From: Chaenocephalus aceratus
Lineage: Eukaryota; Chordata; Actinopteri; Perciformes; Channichthyidae
Direction: 5' to 3'
DNA: 64,000 nucleotides
NCBI GenBank assembly: GCA_023974075.1
Contig: JAMFTG010000333.1
Coordinates: 1-64,000, forward strand
Below the pieces are notes generated by a model, which worked only from the letters and a program-made list of their open reading frames with translations, ran no database searches and was not told the DNA's origin. Of this stretch, positions 1 to 12,049 are shown piece by piece. Position 1 is the stretch's first letter; each line of letters begins with the position of its first letter. The position numbers were made by a program, and so were the translations under genes.

Positions 1-29
1 TGTGTGTGTGTGTGTGGTGTGTGTGTGTA
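1..29. repeat. (TG)n microsatellite, cut by window start
   Basis: Uninterrupted TG dinucleotides with one GG break. It directly precedes a TAG acceptor-like triplet of the first candidate exon, so it could serve as intronic sequence before that exon. Confidence 0.9.
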
Positions 30-30
30 G

Positions 31-206
31 TTGGAGGCCATCCCTGGTCTCTGAAGAACATGCTGCTGGTGATGGACACAGCGGGGATCTTCCACAGCGC
101 TGACTCCCGGACCGGATACTCTGACCTGTGGGAGATCACCTGGAGCGCATTGACTGCTTCCTGCCTCTCCTGAGGGAGGAGCTCTTCAAACAAACCGTCA
201 TAGCAG
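31..206 (+). CDS. candidate host-gene exon, unrecognised, with a frame break
   Basis: A TAG acceptor at 28-30 and an AG/GTAC donor after 206 bracket a stretch that reads well in frame from 33: GGHPWSLKNMLLVMDTAGIF and onward through SGYSDLWEITW-like sequence. Near position 156 the frame runs into a stop, while the neighbouring frame continues with RIDCFLPLLREELFKQTV up to the donor. One missing base there would explain this. The peptide looks globular and non-repetitive, unlike the transposon remnants elsewhere in the window. I do not recognise the family. It is either a real exon with a sequencing or assembly indel, or a pseudogene exon. The two later proline-rich candidate exons on the same strand may belong to the same gene. 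Confidence 0.4.
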
Positions 207-323
207 GTACAACACGTCCCTCCCTTCAGACTGTAGAGAAACACGCACATCTGGAGTATTCCAACATGGGAGTTGTTGTGGCAGCAGCAGCTTGACTCTG
301 GTGCTTCTGTTCAATGGTTCCAG

Positions 324-494
324 ATCCAGGACCCAGTCCTCCAGCAGAGGCTGTGCAGCCCACACCCTCAGCAGGTCAGCCTTCCTCCCCCCGGGTTTCT
401 CAGCCGCCCTCCCCAGTGCCTGTGTCCCCTGCAGAGACCAGGACCCCCAGCAGGCCAGAGTCTCCCCTTGAACCCCCAGCAGCCAGTGCCAACG
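324..494 (+). CDS. candidate host-gene exon, proline/serine-rich
   Basis: A CAG acceptor at 321-323 and a canonical G/GTAAGA donor at 495 flank an open frame rich in Pro, Ser and Ala (for example PSSPRVSQPPSPVPVSPAET). Such low-complexity composition is common in disordered parts of nuclear regulators, but that says little on its own. Same strand as the exon before it. An alternative acceptor lies six bases downstream. Confidence 0.4.
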
Positions 495-916
495 GTAAGA
501 TCTTAAGCTCCACTCTGTGGGACTGTCTGCAGTGACCAACACGTCCCCGTCACAGCCAGTATGCCTGCTCTCTGAAGTGTGCACCGTTCACATAGTAAGA
601 TGGCCGACAGAAATGCAGCACAAAACCACTCTCTCCTTCTATTCACTGAATCAGCAATACAACTAGCGATGCACCAGGCTGTCAGAGACCATGAGGCTCT
701 GAAGAGGCTCTGAAGGGGTGAACACACCTTTCATTCATCAAGAACACAAAGAGAACCCTCTTTGCTTCTTGCGCCGTGCTTTGTACCCAGACCATGTGCC
801 TACAACCAGCACCAGTAGAGCATACGCCCTTAATGCACTAGTCGTGTCATAAACATTAAACGGTTAATTTAATGTTCTTTATTTTTATCATATATTTGTA
901 CATAAAAAATGGATGA

Positions 917-1145
917 CAGTCCAGGTCCTGCAGGTGAAGTGGTGCGCAGGTCCTGCAGGTGAAGTGGTGCGCAGGTCCTGCAGGGGAAGTGGTGCGCAGG
1001 TCCTGCAGGTGAAGTGGTGCGCAGGTCCTGCAGGTGAAGTGGTGCGCAGGTCCTGCAGGGGAAGTGGTGCGCAGGTCCTGCAGGGGAAGTGGTGCGCAGG
1101 TCCTGCAGGGGAAGTGGTGCGCAGGTCCTGCAGGGGAAGTGGTGC
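917..1145. repeat. 25-bp minisatellite, nine tandem units
   Basis: Nine head-to-tail copies of a 25-bp unit; the conserved GAAGTGGTGC core recurs at 936, 961, 986, 1011, 1036, 1061, 1086, 1111 and 1136. Two unit variants differ by one base before the core (CAGGT versus CAGGG), ordered T,T,G,T,T,G,G,G,G. Because 25 is not a multiple of three, the apparent protein frames through it cycle with a 75-bp period and are not genes. Confidence 0.95.
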
Positions 1146-1487
1146 ATTGAGCTGTATACATGTATTTCAGATGTGTTCTCTTTGGCATCAGTAGCTCCTT
1201 GGCGTTCATGAGCAGCACCAGCACAGCAGTGTTACCATCCTGCCTGTTTCAGGAGAACGAGCTCAGCATATTGGCAAGAATGGAAACACTGCAAAAGAAT
1301 ATGACCTCTATAAGTCAAAGAAATATGAACAACTTAAGAAAAAGGAATAGAAGAGGAATACTTGAAGTGCTTTCTTTCACTTGGATCTACATATGTCCAT
1401 CAGTAGAGTCGAGTGACTCTCCATGTGATGTCACCTGTGTGTCTTTGTGAAGCTCAGCTGTGTGACCCCCCCCCTTCTCTGTTTCAG

Positions 1488-1725
1488 GGTCGGACTGCTC
1501 CTCTCCCACCCCAGCCTCCACCCCCCCCATGCCGGTGCCGTTAACAACCTCCCCCCCCCTGGCTTCCTCCCCCCGGAGCCAGCCCCCCTTCATCCTGCAG
1601 CCCCTCGCCTCCCCTCTGCAGGTGGGAGTCCTGCCCATGTCCCTGCCAATCATCCTGAACCCCGCCCTCATCGAGGCATCGTCCCCCGTCCCCCTGCTCC
1701 CCCCGCCCAGACCTGATGAAGTCAA
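1488..1725 (+). CDS. candidate host-gene exon, proline-rich
   Basis: A pyrimidine-rich tract ending in TTTCAG (1483-1487) and a GTAAG donor at 1726 enclose a continuous open frame of about 79 codons. It encodes a Ser/Pro/Leu-rich peptide including PPFILQPLASPLQVGVLPMS and ending PPPRPDEVK. The exon signals are better than for the preceding exon. It may be a disordered segment of a transcription-factor-like protein, but I cannot name the gene. A weaker possible exon lies at about 1251-1344 after a TTTCAG. Confidence 0.45.

Positions 1726-3632
<1,907 letters not shown>

Positions 3633-3678
<46 letters not shown>
3633..3678. repeat. (GAT)n microsatellite
   Basis: About fifteen GAT units. The poly-Met frame across it is an artefact. 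Confidence 0.95.
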
Positions 3679-4334
3679 ATTTATTTAGTGAGAGAAGAAG
3701 TCCCCTGCAGTAGCGTGAGTCCTGTAACACTACAACCTATAGACGGTGTGTCAGCTGTGTGTTCATCTGTTGTAGGGACTCTGATCAGGAGTCTTGCTTG
3801 AACAGGAAAATACATGAATATAATGTGTATATATAAATGAAAGGTAATGTACTTTTTACTATGTAATAAATATAATGTAAAGAAAGTGCTCTTTCTGGTG
3901 TTGGTGTTTTCTTTCAAACTGAGAAGTGAAGGCAGTGCAGAGCTGCAGGTCCTGGGTGTTCTCTGAGGCGCTCAGGCTGCCGTCTGTTGCTAAGATACAG
4001 CTAGCTTTTAATGTTAATTGATGCCGTGTGCTTGTGATGAATGTGGTTTGATTGCTCGATTTTATTTAGACTTCTATCTTATCTTGTTATTTTACCAATG
4101 TAAAGCATTTTAGTATATGAAATGTATTATTATTTTTTCTAAATTGTCGGGGGTTTAATTTGTATAAAACTCATCCGTTTAAATGTTATCAGCTCAGTGA
4201 CAGGTCAGCTGCCTTAAAATGAAAAACCACATTAGAACTTATCCCAAAGAAATAGCAGACTGTGTACAATCATTTTACAAAAATAAAGAATCTATATAAA
4301 CTGTTGTGTCTCGTCAAATGTGTTGGTTATGTTA
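3679..4334. other. no recognised feature
   Basis: AT-rich sequence with several AATAAA-like hexamers (for example near 4282). It could be a 3' untranslated region, but nothing upstream proves it. Confidence 0.4.
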
Positions 4335-4501
4335 ATGTATTTTGTCTGTCATTTCCTGTTTTATTTTGTATTTACCTCGTCTTTCATTTCAGGCCGTTTC
4401 TTCCCCCCCTTGTGTGTTTTTCCCGCCATCATCAGTGTCTGCCCCGCCCCTGATTGTTTCCACCTGTTCCCAACTTCCCACTCACCTCATGTTTAAATAT
4501 A
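4335..4501 (+). mobile_element. LTR-like fragment (Ty3/gypsy type)
   Basis: The wording resembles the middle of the solo LTR at 50405-50786: runs of TTTCCTGTTTTATT, then a CTGATTGTTTCCACCTGT block. It stops abruptly at the hAT-like element that follows. No PBS or terminal TG is visible, so only a partial LTR is inferred. Confidence 0.4.
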
Positions 4502-4845
4502 CAGGCGGACCGCGGTCCGGATCCGGACCCAGACGCCGACCTATACGAACCCGGACCTATAATCAATACATTAATAAGGGAATTCAATTTTGACGGGGTG
4601 ATTCTATTTTTGACCGTCGCCGACAGGGGGCGAAAGAGATGAGTGAGCGATACAGGGAGAGAAACACAGAAGAAGAGACGAGTGAGCGATACAGGGAGAG
4701 AAACACAGAAGAAGAGACGAGAGAGCGGCAGAGAGAAGCGGAGAGGAAAGTGAGTGAAGAGAAGAGTTAGCGATACAGGGAGAGAAGCGGAGAGGAGAGT
4801 GAACAGGCGTGTTAGCGGCAGACAGGGAGAGACAAATAATTACAC

Positions 4846-5139
4846 ATGGCGCTCTCCAAGAAGAGGAAAGAGGACGGTGAGAACAGAGCTTTTAACCCTG
4901 AGTGGACTCATTCATGTTCATCCTGCCCACTGGGAGCACAGAACCAGTGTGTCTCATTTGTTCAGAGACCGTGGCGCTCATTAAAAGTGCCAAAACGCCA
5001 CTATGAGACAAAACACAAAGTGTTTGACCAAACATTCCCTCTCAAGTCAGAACTGAGGTCACAACAAATAAGCAGTCTCAGAGCCCGATATGATCAGTCC
5101 ACCAGGATCAACATTAAATATGGTTCCAGGGCAGGCTAA
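4846..5139 (+). pseudogene. hAT-family N-terminal domain remnant (GTF2IRD2/ZBED5-like)
   Basis: From the ATG at 4846 the peptide begins MALSKKRKEDGENRAFNPEW, which I recognise as the start typical of GTF2IRD2/ZBED5-like hAT-derived proteins. A downstream stretch, KRHYETKHKVFDQTFPLKSE, carries the H-x(4)-H half of a BED-like zinc finger, followed by a helix-like segment (ISSLRARYDQST). Between them the frame is displaced so the Cys-x2-Cys half is scrambled. No dimerisation or RNase-H-like core follows. It is a relic of a transposase, with no evidence of expression. Confidence 0.6.
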
Positions 5140-5212
5140 CCGAGGCTACCCAATGAGCTAACCCAGGCTAACCAATGAGCTAACCGAGGCTAACCAATGA
5201 GCACCTGCATGT
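5136..5212. repeat. short tandem repeat, about 22-bp unit
   Basis: Three imperfect copies of a unit containing GGCTAACCAATGAGCTAACC. Confidence 0.7.
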
Positions 5213-5833
5213 GTGTGTGAGAATGGCCCTGACACCATTTCAGCCCAGATTTAAACTCCTTTCAGGACAAGCTCAAGCTCAATTCTCACACTGAATTAAA
5301 AAAAAAGTGAGTGAGGGACTGCAATATAAGAGGGAAAGAGAAACTTTAAAACTGTTCAATTGTTATGATGTGTAAAGACTGATATTGTTCTATAATCGTC
5401 TGAAACTGTTAAGTCATGATGTGAAACGGTTAACAAAGAAAAAGGGAAACTCAAGCTGCTGCTACACTTTATTTATTTATCTAAAATTAAGCACTTTTAA
5501 GATGCACATATTTTCAAAAGCTATTTTATTTATTTTCTCTATTTTATTTTTAAATGCAGCCAGAGAGGAACATTACACATATCCACAGTATTTACTGTAT
5601 ATCTGTATAGTTCAATGTTAATTGACAATAAATATTGTTGTTTTTGAATTGTACTTTCTTTATTTGATTGGCAGTCAGTTGTTGATTATATGCAGAAGTT
5701 GATAAAGCTACAGGCTACTTCAATATCACACTAATTCATAAAGCAACTTAGACATTTTGATGTTCCGGACCTTTGCATGGGGACATTTTCTCTAACTGGA
5801 CCTCGTTGAATTTTAGTTGAAGACCCCTGCCAT

Positions 5834-5947
5834 AAAGGATTGCCTGGCTCCGTTGGAATTGCCTCAAGACCTGGAAACATTAATTTCCATGGCCACTCGA
5901 GTGGATAATCGCCTCAGAGAGAGGGAGAGAGAGGCGTCGAGCCACAC
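5834..5947 (+). pseudogene. Ty3/gypsy gag fragment
   Basis: An open stretch reads CLAPLELPQDLETLISMATR then VDNRLRERERE. A PxDL-xx-LI-x(4)-R-x-DNRLRER pattern is characteristic of the C-terminal part of gag in fish Ty3/gypsy elements. The fragment is about 38 codons and ends at the next repeat at 5948. It may belong to the same insertion as the LTR-like piece at 4335, split by the hAT relic, but that is inference. Confidence 0.5.
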
Positions 5948-6565
5948 CTAAGAGGCTTCTCAATTCTTAAATGTCCCCTCCTCGACTCCTCTCCTCGACT
6001 CCTATCCTCGAGACTTAGTCCCGCCCACAGGAGATGCGAGCGGAGGAGTCGAGGAGGGGAACCGAGGAGAGAGGAGGGGAAGCAGCAGGCAGTTAGAGAA
6101 ATGAGAACTCCTCTCCTCTGAGCGGTCATTTTAAAGAGACGTCCATTAATGATGACAGGAGGCACAGCAGCCCTCTGTCTGATGGACACATGTGTTCATG
6201 ATGACTTCTATATTTACTTTGAATTCATTCACAGTGCGGTGTCATGAGACAATAACAGGCTACAGATTGCGGACACACACACATATATTTATATAAATAT
6301 GTACAATTTCAGAATCAAACAAGTATGAGAGCACTCTCATAATAACGTAACCCAATCAGAGACTGGATATATCCCCCCCTCTCTCTGGTCGCTGAAATGG
6401 GGAATTGAAATTACGGGCCAAAAGTTGTATTTACAAGTATTAAAAGTAAGCAGAGGACACCAAACCAACTGAGACCCGTCTGTCCGCCGCATCTGCGCAC
6501 TGTACAACACACACCTACACACTGTACCACACACACACCTATAGCTCCTAAAGCATAATCAGACT
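5948..6565 (-). repeat. unclassified interspersed repeat, copy inverted relative to 38470-39105
   Basis: This segment is the reverse complement, with small indels, of 38470-39105. Landmarks shared in inverted order: a GTCGAGGAGGGG-rich end, a block with GTCCATTAATGATGACAGG, a block with TCAGAGACTGGATATATCCC, and a TGTGGTACAGTG block. The outer edge (AGAGGCTTCTCAATTC) also occurs at 39595-39612. It looks like a non-autonomous DNA transposon family; the superfamily is not clear. Confidence 0.6.
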
Positions 6566-6573
6566 ACAGCCGT

Positions 6574-6985
6574 TGTTAGAGAATATTTTAATGACATCTG
6601 TGCAGGGGAGAATTTTAGTGTTTTCCTATGTGTCCTGCCTGCAACTTAGAGCAGGGCACAGGTCAAAGTTCCTGCCTTCCTATGGGGGAGTGTGGACCAT
6701 GCGAGCAGATGACTTTAACAGACTTTCTTTGTCTCTAAATATGTGTTATATCGATCAGGATGGAAAGAGCACGAATATAGGCCACTCCTATATTCTCTGT
6801 GTAGAATTGCACTGTTCTGCTCTGAAATGGGCAGTGTTGGCTTGGGATTTACATGAAGAAGTTGTGTGGAAATCTTGTCGATGCTCCCGGCCGTGGACTC
6901 TCAATAAACTCCGGTGTTTGATATAAAGTGGACTCCAGTCTTCTATTTCTTCCATTCACATTGCTGATCAGAACTTTCCTTCACA
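6574..6985 (+). mobile_element. long terminal repeat of an LTR retroelement
   Basis: A 412-bp segment beginning TGTTAG and ending TTCACA, the TG...CA pattern of LTRs. An AATAAA signal sits at 6903-6908, and a tRNA-primer-like site begins three bases past the end. No second LTR was found in the window, so this is the 5' LTR of a truncated or internally deleted element. No TSD is visible on the left. Confidence 0.6.
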
Positions 6986-6988
6986 AAT

Positions 6989-7008
6989 TGGCGTCACGAA
7001 ACAGGATA
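6989..7008 (+). promoter_or_regulatory. primer-binding site, probably tRNA-Ser type
   Basis: TGGCGTCACGAAACAGGA lies three bases after the LTR end. It matches, apart from one extra A, the reverse complement of a vertebrate tRNA-Ser 3' end including the CCA tail as I remember it. The spacing and the leading TGG are as expected for reverse-transcription priming. Confidence 0.6.
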
Positions 7009-7900
7009 CCAAAAGATCTTCAGAGGCTGGTAAGTAAATTTCTATTTTGAGATTGGCTTGCCAGCGTTTGGGATTGACGGTATTATAAATTTCCTGGAAG
7101 AACTGAGCTGCTGCAATTTTTTTTTGTTTCTCTACTCATTTACATTCGGAGGCTAATTATAACCTCGGGAATCGGTGTCAAGGGGGACGTTGTCCTGGCC
7201 GATTTCCCCTTGGTTGCTGCTGGAGCATGTGCTCAAGGAGCAAACACGGCCCATGTAAAAACAATAAGAATATTTGGGGCTAATAAATAACCTCGGAATA
7301 TCGAATTTCATCAATTTCCTCTGTGTGTGATTCTCGGAATTAAATCACCGGACAATTACACACAGCAAATATTCGGAGAAACTTTGAAAGAAAGCATCAG
7401 TAAAGTGGAGTTTCTGAATTAGAAGCAATGTCATAGATTTGTATTGAAACGAATCGCCGAATTTAGGAGATTTCAGAGGATAAATTGCCTAAATCAACAG
7501 CATTTCTGCTGAGGTGCCGATTCTCCGCCCCCTGTGGAGAGCAGCATGCAGACAAAGAGAGAGGATCAGTTACATAGTCATTATTTCCGCGACTTTTACC
7601 ATTTTTGAACTAAAGAAAGTGGTTAATACGTGGTATGAGAATGTTATATGAATTGCTGAATTTAGCTGTTGTGTTTTGGGAAGAAACGGTGAGAGAAAAA
7701 ATTAAAGTCTATGCTTTTGGACGAAAAAAAGCAAAGCACCACTAAAATATGCATCGTGGTTGTTGATTTGAGAATCAGTACTAATTAGTCATTATTTCCG
7801 CAATTATTACCATTTTTTAACCAAAGAAAGTGGTTAATATGTGGTGTGAGAATGTCATAATATGGATTGCTGAACACAAGATTATGAGTAAGAAGGCTCT
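7009..7900 (+). mobile_element. LTR-element leader / internal remnant without ORFs
   Basis: Sequence downstream of the primer site is AT-rich and has no open frame of note, so gag is absent or decayed. It contains an imperfect direct repeat: 7561-7665 recurs at 7770-7880 (shared blocks AGTCATTATTTCCGC and AAAGAAAGTGGTTAATA), a period of about 211 bp. Confidence 0.5.
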
Positions 7901-8364
7901 CATAATTAAACAAGATATTTCTCTAACCCCCTCTGAAAGTCTCCCTAATTCGGATTAAAACTAGGCTGGAAGAGTTTTTGTCAAGCCGTTGGTTGTTGAG
8001 AGTATTCATGTTTGTTTGTATAATTGTTTCGTGTTTGTTTGTCTACCCGCCGTCTTGTGCATGCGTTGTAACAACTCATAATGAATCAGTCCACAGCCAG
8101 GGTAAAATAAACTAAACTTCAGTTATCTCACCAAAATTAAATGACTTGAGAAAAATAAATAAATAATGTAAAGATGAGAAGCTCAAACAGCTCAATGTTG
8201 TACTATTTGTTTAATTTATTCTTAATCTATGTATTGTATGGTAATAATGAATAAAAAACTTAATGTATTGAACACATTCCGAAACAAAGAAGATAAGACA
8301 GAACCAGACTCAGGCATGAGCCAGTTGAGTAGCACTTGAAATACTTGGCTCTATGAAACCTGAT
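7901..8364. other. no recognised feature
   Basis: AT-rich sequence with no coding or repeat assignment. Confidence 0.4.
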
Positions 8365-8476
8365 GTACTTATATGGTTCTGTTTTCTTCAAGGTTGTGTC
8401 TTCCTGGTCGAATGTACTTATTGTAAGTCGCTTTGGATAAAGGCGTCAGCTAAATGCAATGTAATGTAATGTAATG
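8365..8476 (+). repeat. fish LINE/SINE-type 3' tail
   Basis: Contains GTAAGTCGCTTTGGATAAAG and GCGTCAGCTAAATG followed by (TAATG)n. This wording is a very common 3' tail of teleost LINE/SINE elements. Only the tail is preserved. Confidence 0.7.
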
Positions 8477-9270
8477 ATACTCAGACAGTAATTGAAACCT
8501 TTTGCGCTGTTGCTGCAAAATGAAAACCTTGTTGATTGTCTGTTCCAACTGGCCACTGGAATCAGATAATTGATATACGTTGAAGTTCAATTACAGTTTA
8601 AATATAGTTTAACATTCTTTATTAAACTGTTTCAAATTATTTCTAGTACAATTGGTCTATACAGACATTACTACAATCCTAATAGTTGTCAAATACTGAG
8701 CTTATGAACAATAGAGTAAAGGTCGCTGGTTAAGCCAGGATCAATATACTTGTTGAGGTTTTATTGTGCACATAATAAATGTGTTTAAATGAGTTGAGCA
8801 ATTTTTAAAGGAGTATAATGTTGTAATCTTTTTAAGATAAGTAATTGCAGTTCAAAGATAGATGTTGTTTTCTCCTTCTCTCGTTCACGAGCACACAAAA
8901 TAAATCATAAACATTTCCAAATCCGAACAGACAGAGAAGTTTTTTTTCAACTAAACTATTTTGCTCTTCATTTTTTTTTAAATGGGATTTTCCGCTACAT
9001 AACAGAAGACTTAATACAGGATTTAAAGAACGTTTTAAAGACAAGTCAGGGACAGTTCAAAAAATGGTGCTATTTCACCCATGGAGAGGTTTGCATTTTT
9101 GGACGGAATCTCCCGCTTTCTCTGCTCCTAAAGTTCTGCACCCGAGGTCAGAGACAGGTGTGACCTCTGGAGGGGAAGAGAATCTGAGCAGACCACAGAG
9201 CGACCATTGGGGTTTTTTTTATGGCCTAAAGGCACAAAGAGGAACATCTGGCCACCCCCAACCAAACACA
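8477..9270. other. no recognised feature
   Basis: AT-rich sequence; no supportable feature. Confidence 0.4.
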
Positions 9271-9324
9271 CACACACACACACGCACACCAAACACACAC
9301 ACGCACACACCAAACACACACACA
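9271..9324. repeat. (CA)n microsatellite, left half
   Basis: CA units broken by CCAAA interruptions. The same CCAAACAC pattern resumes after 10419, so this is the left half of an array split by the hAT element at 9333. Confidence 0.9.
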
Positions 9325-9332
9325 CACACCAA

Positions 9333-10418
9333 CAGTGGCGACTGGTCATTAGGGGCAGGTGGGGCACAGCCCCACCTAGTGTCAGCAGAAAGTATTAAAA
9401 TAATGATTACAACAAAATGCAAAAAATAAATTAAAAAATATATAAAATATATTTTAAGATCATGTTTAATCATCTGATTCGTCTGCACATTGCTGTTTTA
9501 GTATGTGTTCTTCTAATTAGTGTCTACAGTGTGTGCCTATTGAGCTGTTTAGAGCCATGTGGGACAAAACCTGATCCTGCCCCTCCCTCTGACTGTCTAA
9601 GTGAACGGTGACTGCAAAAACTACACTGCGCATGCTCAGAGTATTTTCCTATTTAATGTGTGTGGCAAAAAATAATGACCATAGGGGCAAAGTGCTGCCA
9701 TCCCCACCATACGTCATCTCACATCATTCAGAGCTGATTGGCTGTAAGTACGTGTGCCGCGAAAAGTGTGGTGTGTGAAGAGGAGGAGAGAGAGCTGCAG
9801 TGAGGCGTCCTAAAACCAGGAAGTAAGCTGCGCATGGCTTCCCTCCACAAAAAATCAACGAGATTTCTCCATAGGATTTTAGAAAATAGCTCAAAATAAG
9901 ATCTGTGGGAAACGTAGCTGTTAGATAAATGTACGTTTTGTTCAGCCGGATAATATCCACATGTCTACCCTACTTTTATCATTTTCGAATCAAAAATCTA
10001 TTGATTATATTAGATTTATGATAGACTTTTGAAACTACAAGAAGATAAGGAGGACTTTTACAAAAAAGTAATAGAGATTTTTCTCCAGAGGGATAGGCAA
10101 ATGGACTTCATCTTCAAGTCAAGGTAAGACTGCAATTTTATTGAAAATGGGATCTTACTAAGAGAGAACAATTCAATATTTAAATGATAAAATTATATTG
10201 TTTTGGGTATCCTTCTGTTGAACTGTCTGTTTAAAAGTAATTGAAGCATCAGACAAAAAAAGCTTTTGAAAATAATATTATATTTTGATTTAATATATTT
10301 GTAAACCTGAAGAGTCAGTGCCAGTGCCTCACCAGCCATGCCTCACTCTGCAGAAGCTTATATATAGACATCTGAGTTTTTGTGCCCCACCACTTTTGTA
10401 CATATAGAAACGCCACTG
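9333..10418. mobile_element. non-autonomous hAT element with perfect 8-bp TSD
   Basis: The element starts CAGTGGCGACTGGTC and ends ATAGAAACGCCACTG, giving the terminal inverted repeat CAGTGGCG with a subterminal TGGGGCACA on both sides (9360-9368 and, inverted, 10381-10389). It is flanked by identical 8-bp copies of CACACCAA at 9325-9332 and 10419-10426. Both features are diagnostic of the hAT superfamily. Its 1086 bp contain no transposase-like frame, so it must have been moved by a transposase supplied elsewhere. The flanks show it landed inside a CA microsatellite. Confidence 0.9.
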
Positions 10419-10426
10419 CACACCAA

Positions 10427-10583
<157 letters not shown>

Positions 10584-10639
10584 GATAGTAGATAACGTAC
10601 ATTATTCAAAAGTTTACATTAACTTTGAATAATAATACG

Positions 10640-11056
10640 GGAGAAACGGAGCCTCTCTCTCCCCCTCTCCCTCCCTCTCTCTCCTGACAGCCCGTCAGTT
10701 TCTCAAGCAGCTCCTGCAGCTCGCTAAACAGAGGGCGGGGCTTCAGGTGATTATGCAGAGCTGCGTGTCTCGGTCAGACTCAGCAGCTGATCTGATCTCT
10801 CTCTCGCGTCCGGTTACACTTCACTGCGTTTATGTCCATATCGATCAGATCCAGCTCTCCTGATCGGCCTTTATAGAGAGCACCGATCAAACTATTAAGA
10901 GTGAATATCGGCCGATAATGACCGGCGGCCGATCGATCGGAGCCTCCCTAATTATTACCAGACATTTTGACCGGCAGGTTTTGAATTTACCGGTTTTTAA
11001 TAAATTGTACCAGCTAAAAACCGGTAGGCTAATTACCGGCTAACGGAAACCCTGAC
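10640..11056. mobile_element. DNA-transposon end fragments, probably hAT-type
   Basis: Two wordings typical of fish DNA-transposon termini follow each other: GATCGATCGGAGCCTCCCTA near 10930-10952 and a segment ending CCGGCTAACGGAAACCCTG at 11055. The latter contains repeated ACCGGT/ACCGGC motifs. Neither has a partner end here, so both are truncated copies. Superfamily assignment is tentative. Confidence 0.4.
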
Positions 11057-11059
11057 GTG

Positions 11060-11812
11060 TAAGTGATTTACAGTTACTAAATCAGCCTACTATCACCTAA
11101 AGAACATATCTAGGATTAAAAGACTAATGTCACAGCAGGATTTGGAAGAACTTGTCCATGCTTTTATCTTTAGTAGACTGGACTACTGCAATGGTGTCTT
11201 CACAGGTCTCACTAAAACATCTATTAGAAAGCTGCAGCTGATTCAGAACGCCGCTGCTCGAGTCCTCACTAACACTAAGAAAGTGGATCACATCACTCCA
11301 GTTCTGAAGTCTTTACACTGGCTTCCTGTGTGTCAAAGAATAGATTTCAAAATACTGCTGCTGGTTTATAAAGCACTGAATGGTTTAGGCCCAAAATACA
11401 TTACTGACCTCCTGCTAAATGATGAACCATCCAGATCTCTCAGGTCTTCAGGGACTGGTCAGCTTTCTGTCCCCAGAGTCAGAACTAAACATGGTAAAGC
11501 AGCGTTCAGTTATTATGCTCCAAATATCTGGAACAAACTCCCAGAAACCTGCAGGTCCGCTGCAACTCTGACTACTTTTAAATCCAGGCTGAAGACTTTT
11601 CTTTTTGTCGCTGCTTTTAATTGAACTATTCATATTTTAGACTGCACTGTAACTTTTATCCATGTATTTTTCCTTTTAATGCTTATTTTATTAGCTTTTC
11701 TTTTTTAATGCTTAATGTCTTTCATTTTTTGTAAAGCACTTTGAATTGCCTTGCGTTGAAAAGTGCTATATAAATAAACTTGCCTTGCCTTGCCTTGCCT
11801 TGCCTTGCCTTA
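11060..11812 (+). mobile_element. 5'-truncated CR1/L2-type LINE
   Basis: The 3' part of an L2-like LINE: the C-terminal ORF2 region followed by a short 3' UTR with GTAAAGCACTTTGAATTGCC and ATATAAATAAACTTGCC, then a (TTGCC)n tail at about 11783-11812. This tail is typical of fish L2 elements. It is a different subfamily from the three L2 copies at 34.7, 48 and 55.8 kb, which end in an ATTG-type tail. Confidence 0.8.
11127..11624 (+). pseudogene. L2 LINE ORF2 C-terminus
   Basis: An open frame of 165 codons encodes the region C-terminal to the reverse-transcriptase palm. Recognisable blocks are [38 protein letters not shown] and FKILLLVYKALNGLGP, ending in TTFKSRLKTFLF. The same blocks occur in the longer L2 copies of this window (for example 35267-35750, minus strand). 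The catalytic YADD box and the endonuclease lie upstream and are missing, so the fragment cannot encode an active enzyme. The stop is natural: the same FKSxLKTFLF block ends the other copies. Confidence 0.8.
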
Positions 11813-12049
11813 ATCCACTTTGTGTGAGGAGTGGCAGATGGTTTTGGCGGGCAGAACAACTGAAGCAGCAGGTAGTGGTGGCAGAGGTGCCAGGGAGTCA
11901 CATCTGATGGAGATGGATAGAGGCATTTATTTTAATTGTAGCAGTCAGTTTGTGGTTCTGGCAGCACTGTTGAGCATTTTCATAGATGTATTTTCATGCC
12001 TCTGTGCAAGGCTTAGTCTTTCTATCTGTATAGCCACTGGTGTAACTAC

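Larger units (their letters stand above)
4502..5829 (+). mobile_element. decayed hAT-type element
   Basis: The left end starts CAGGCGGACC and is followed by a GC-rich leader with repeated AGAGAAACACAGAAGAAGAG blocks (4660-4720); the right end finishes AAGACCCCTG. CAG/CTG termini and a ZBED/GTF2IRD2-like N-terminus (4846-5139) point to a domesticable hAT lineage. No matching 8-bp target duplication is visible at these edges, so boundaries are approximate. It is non-autonomous: the catalytic hAT core is missing. Confidence 0.5.

Noticed and set aside
917..1194. Repetitive peptide frames on both strands of the 25-bp minisatellite
   Set aside because: The unit is not a multiple of three and frames simply cycle; no start or splice context.
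8365..8476. Possible tRNA-derived SINE head
   Set aside because: I looked for A and B box promoter wording upstream and saw none; only the tail is supported.
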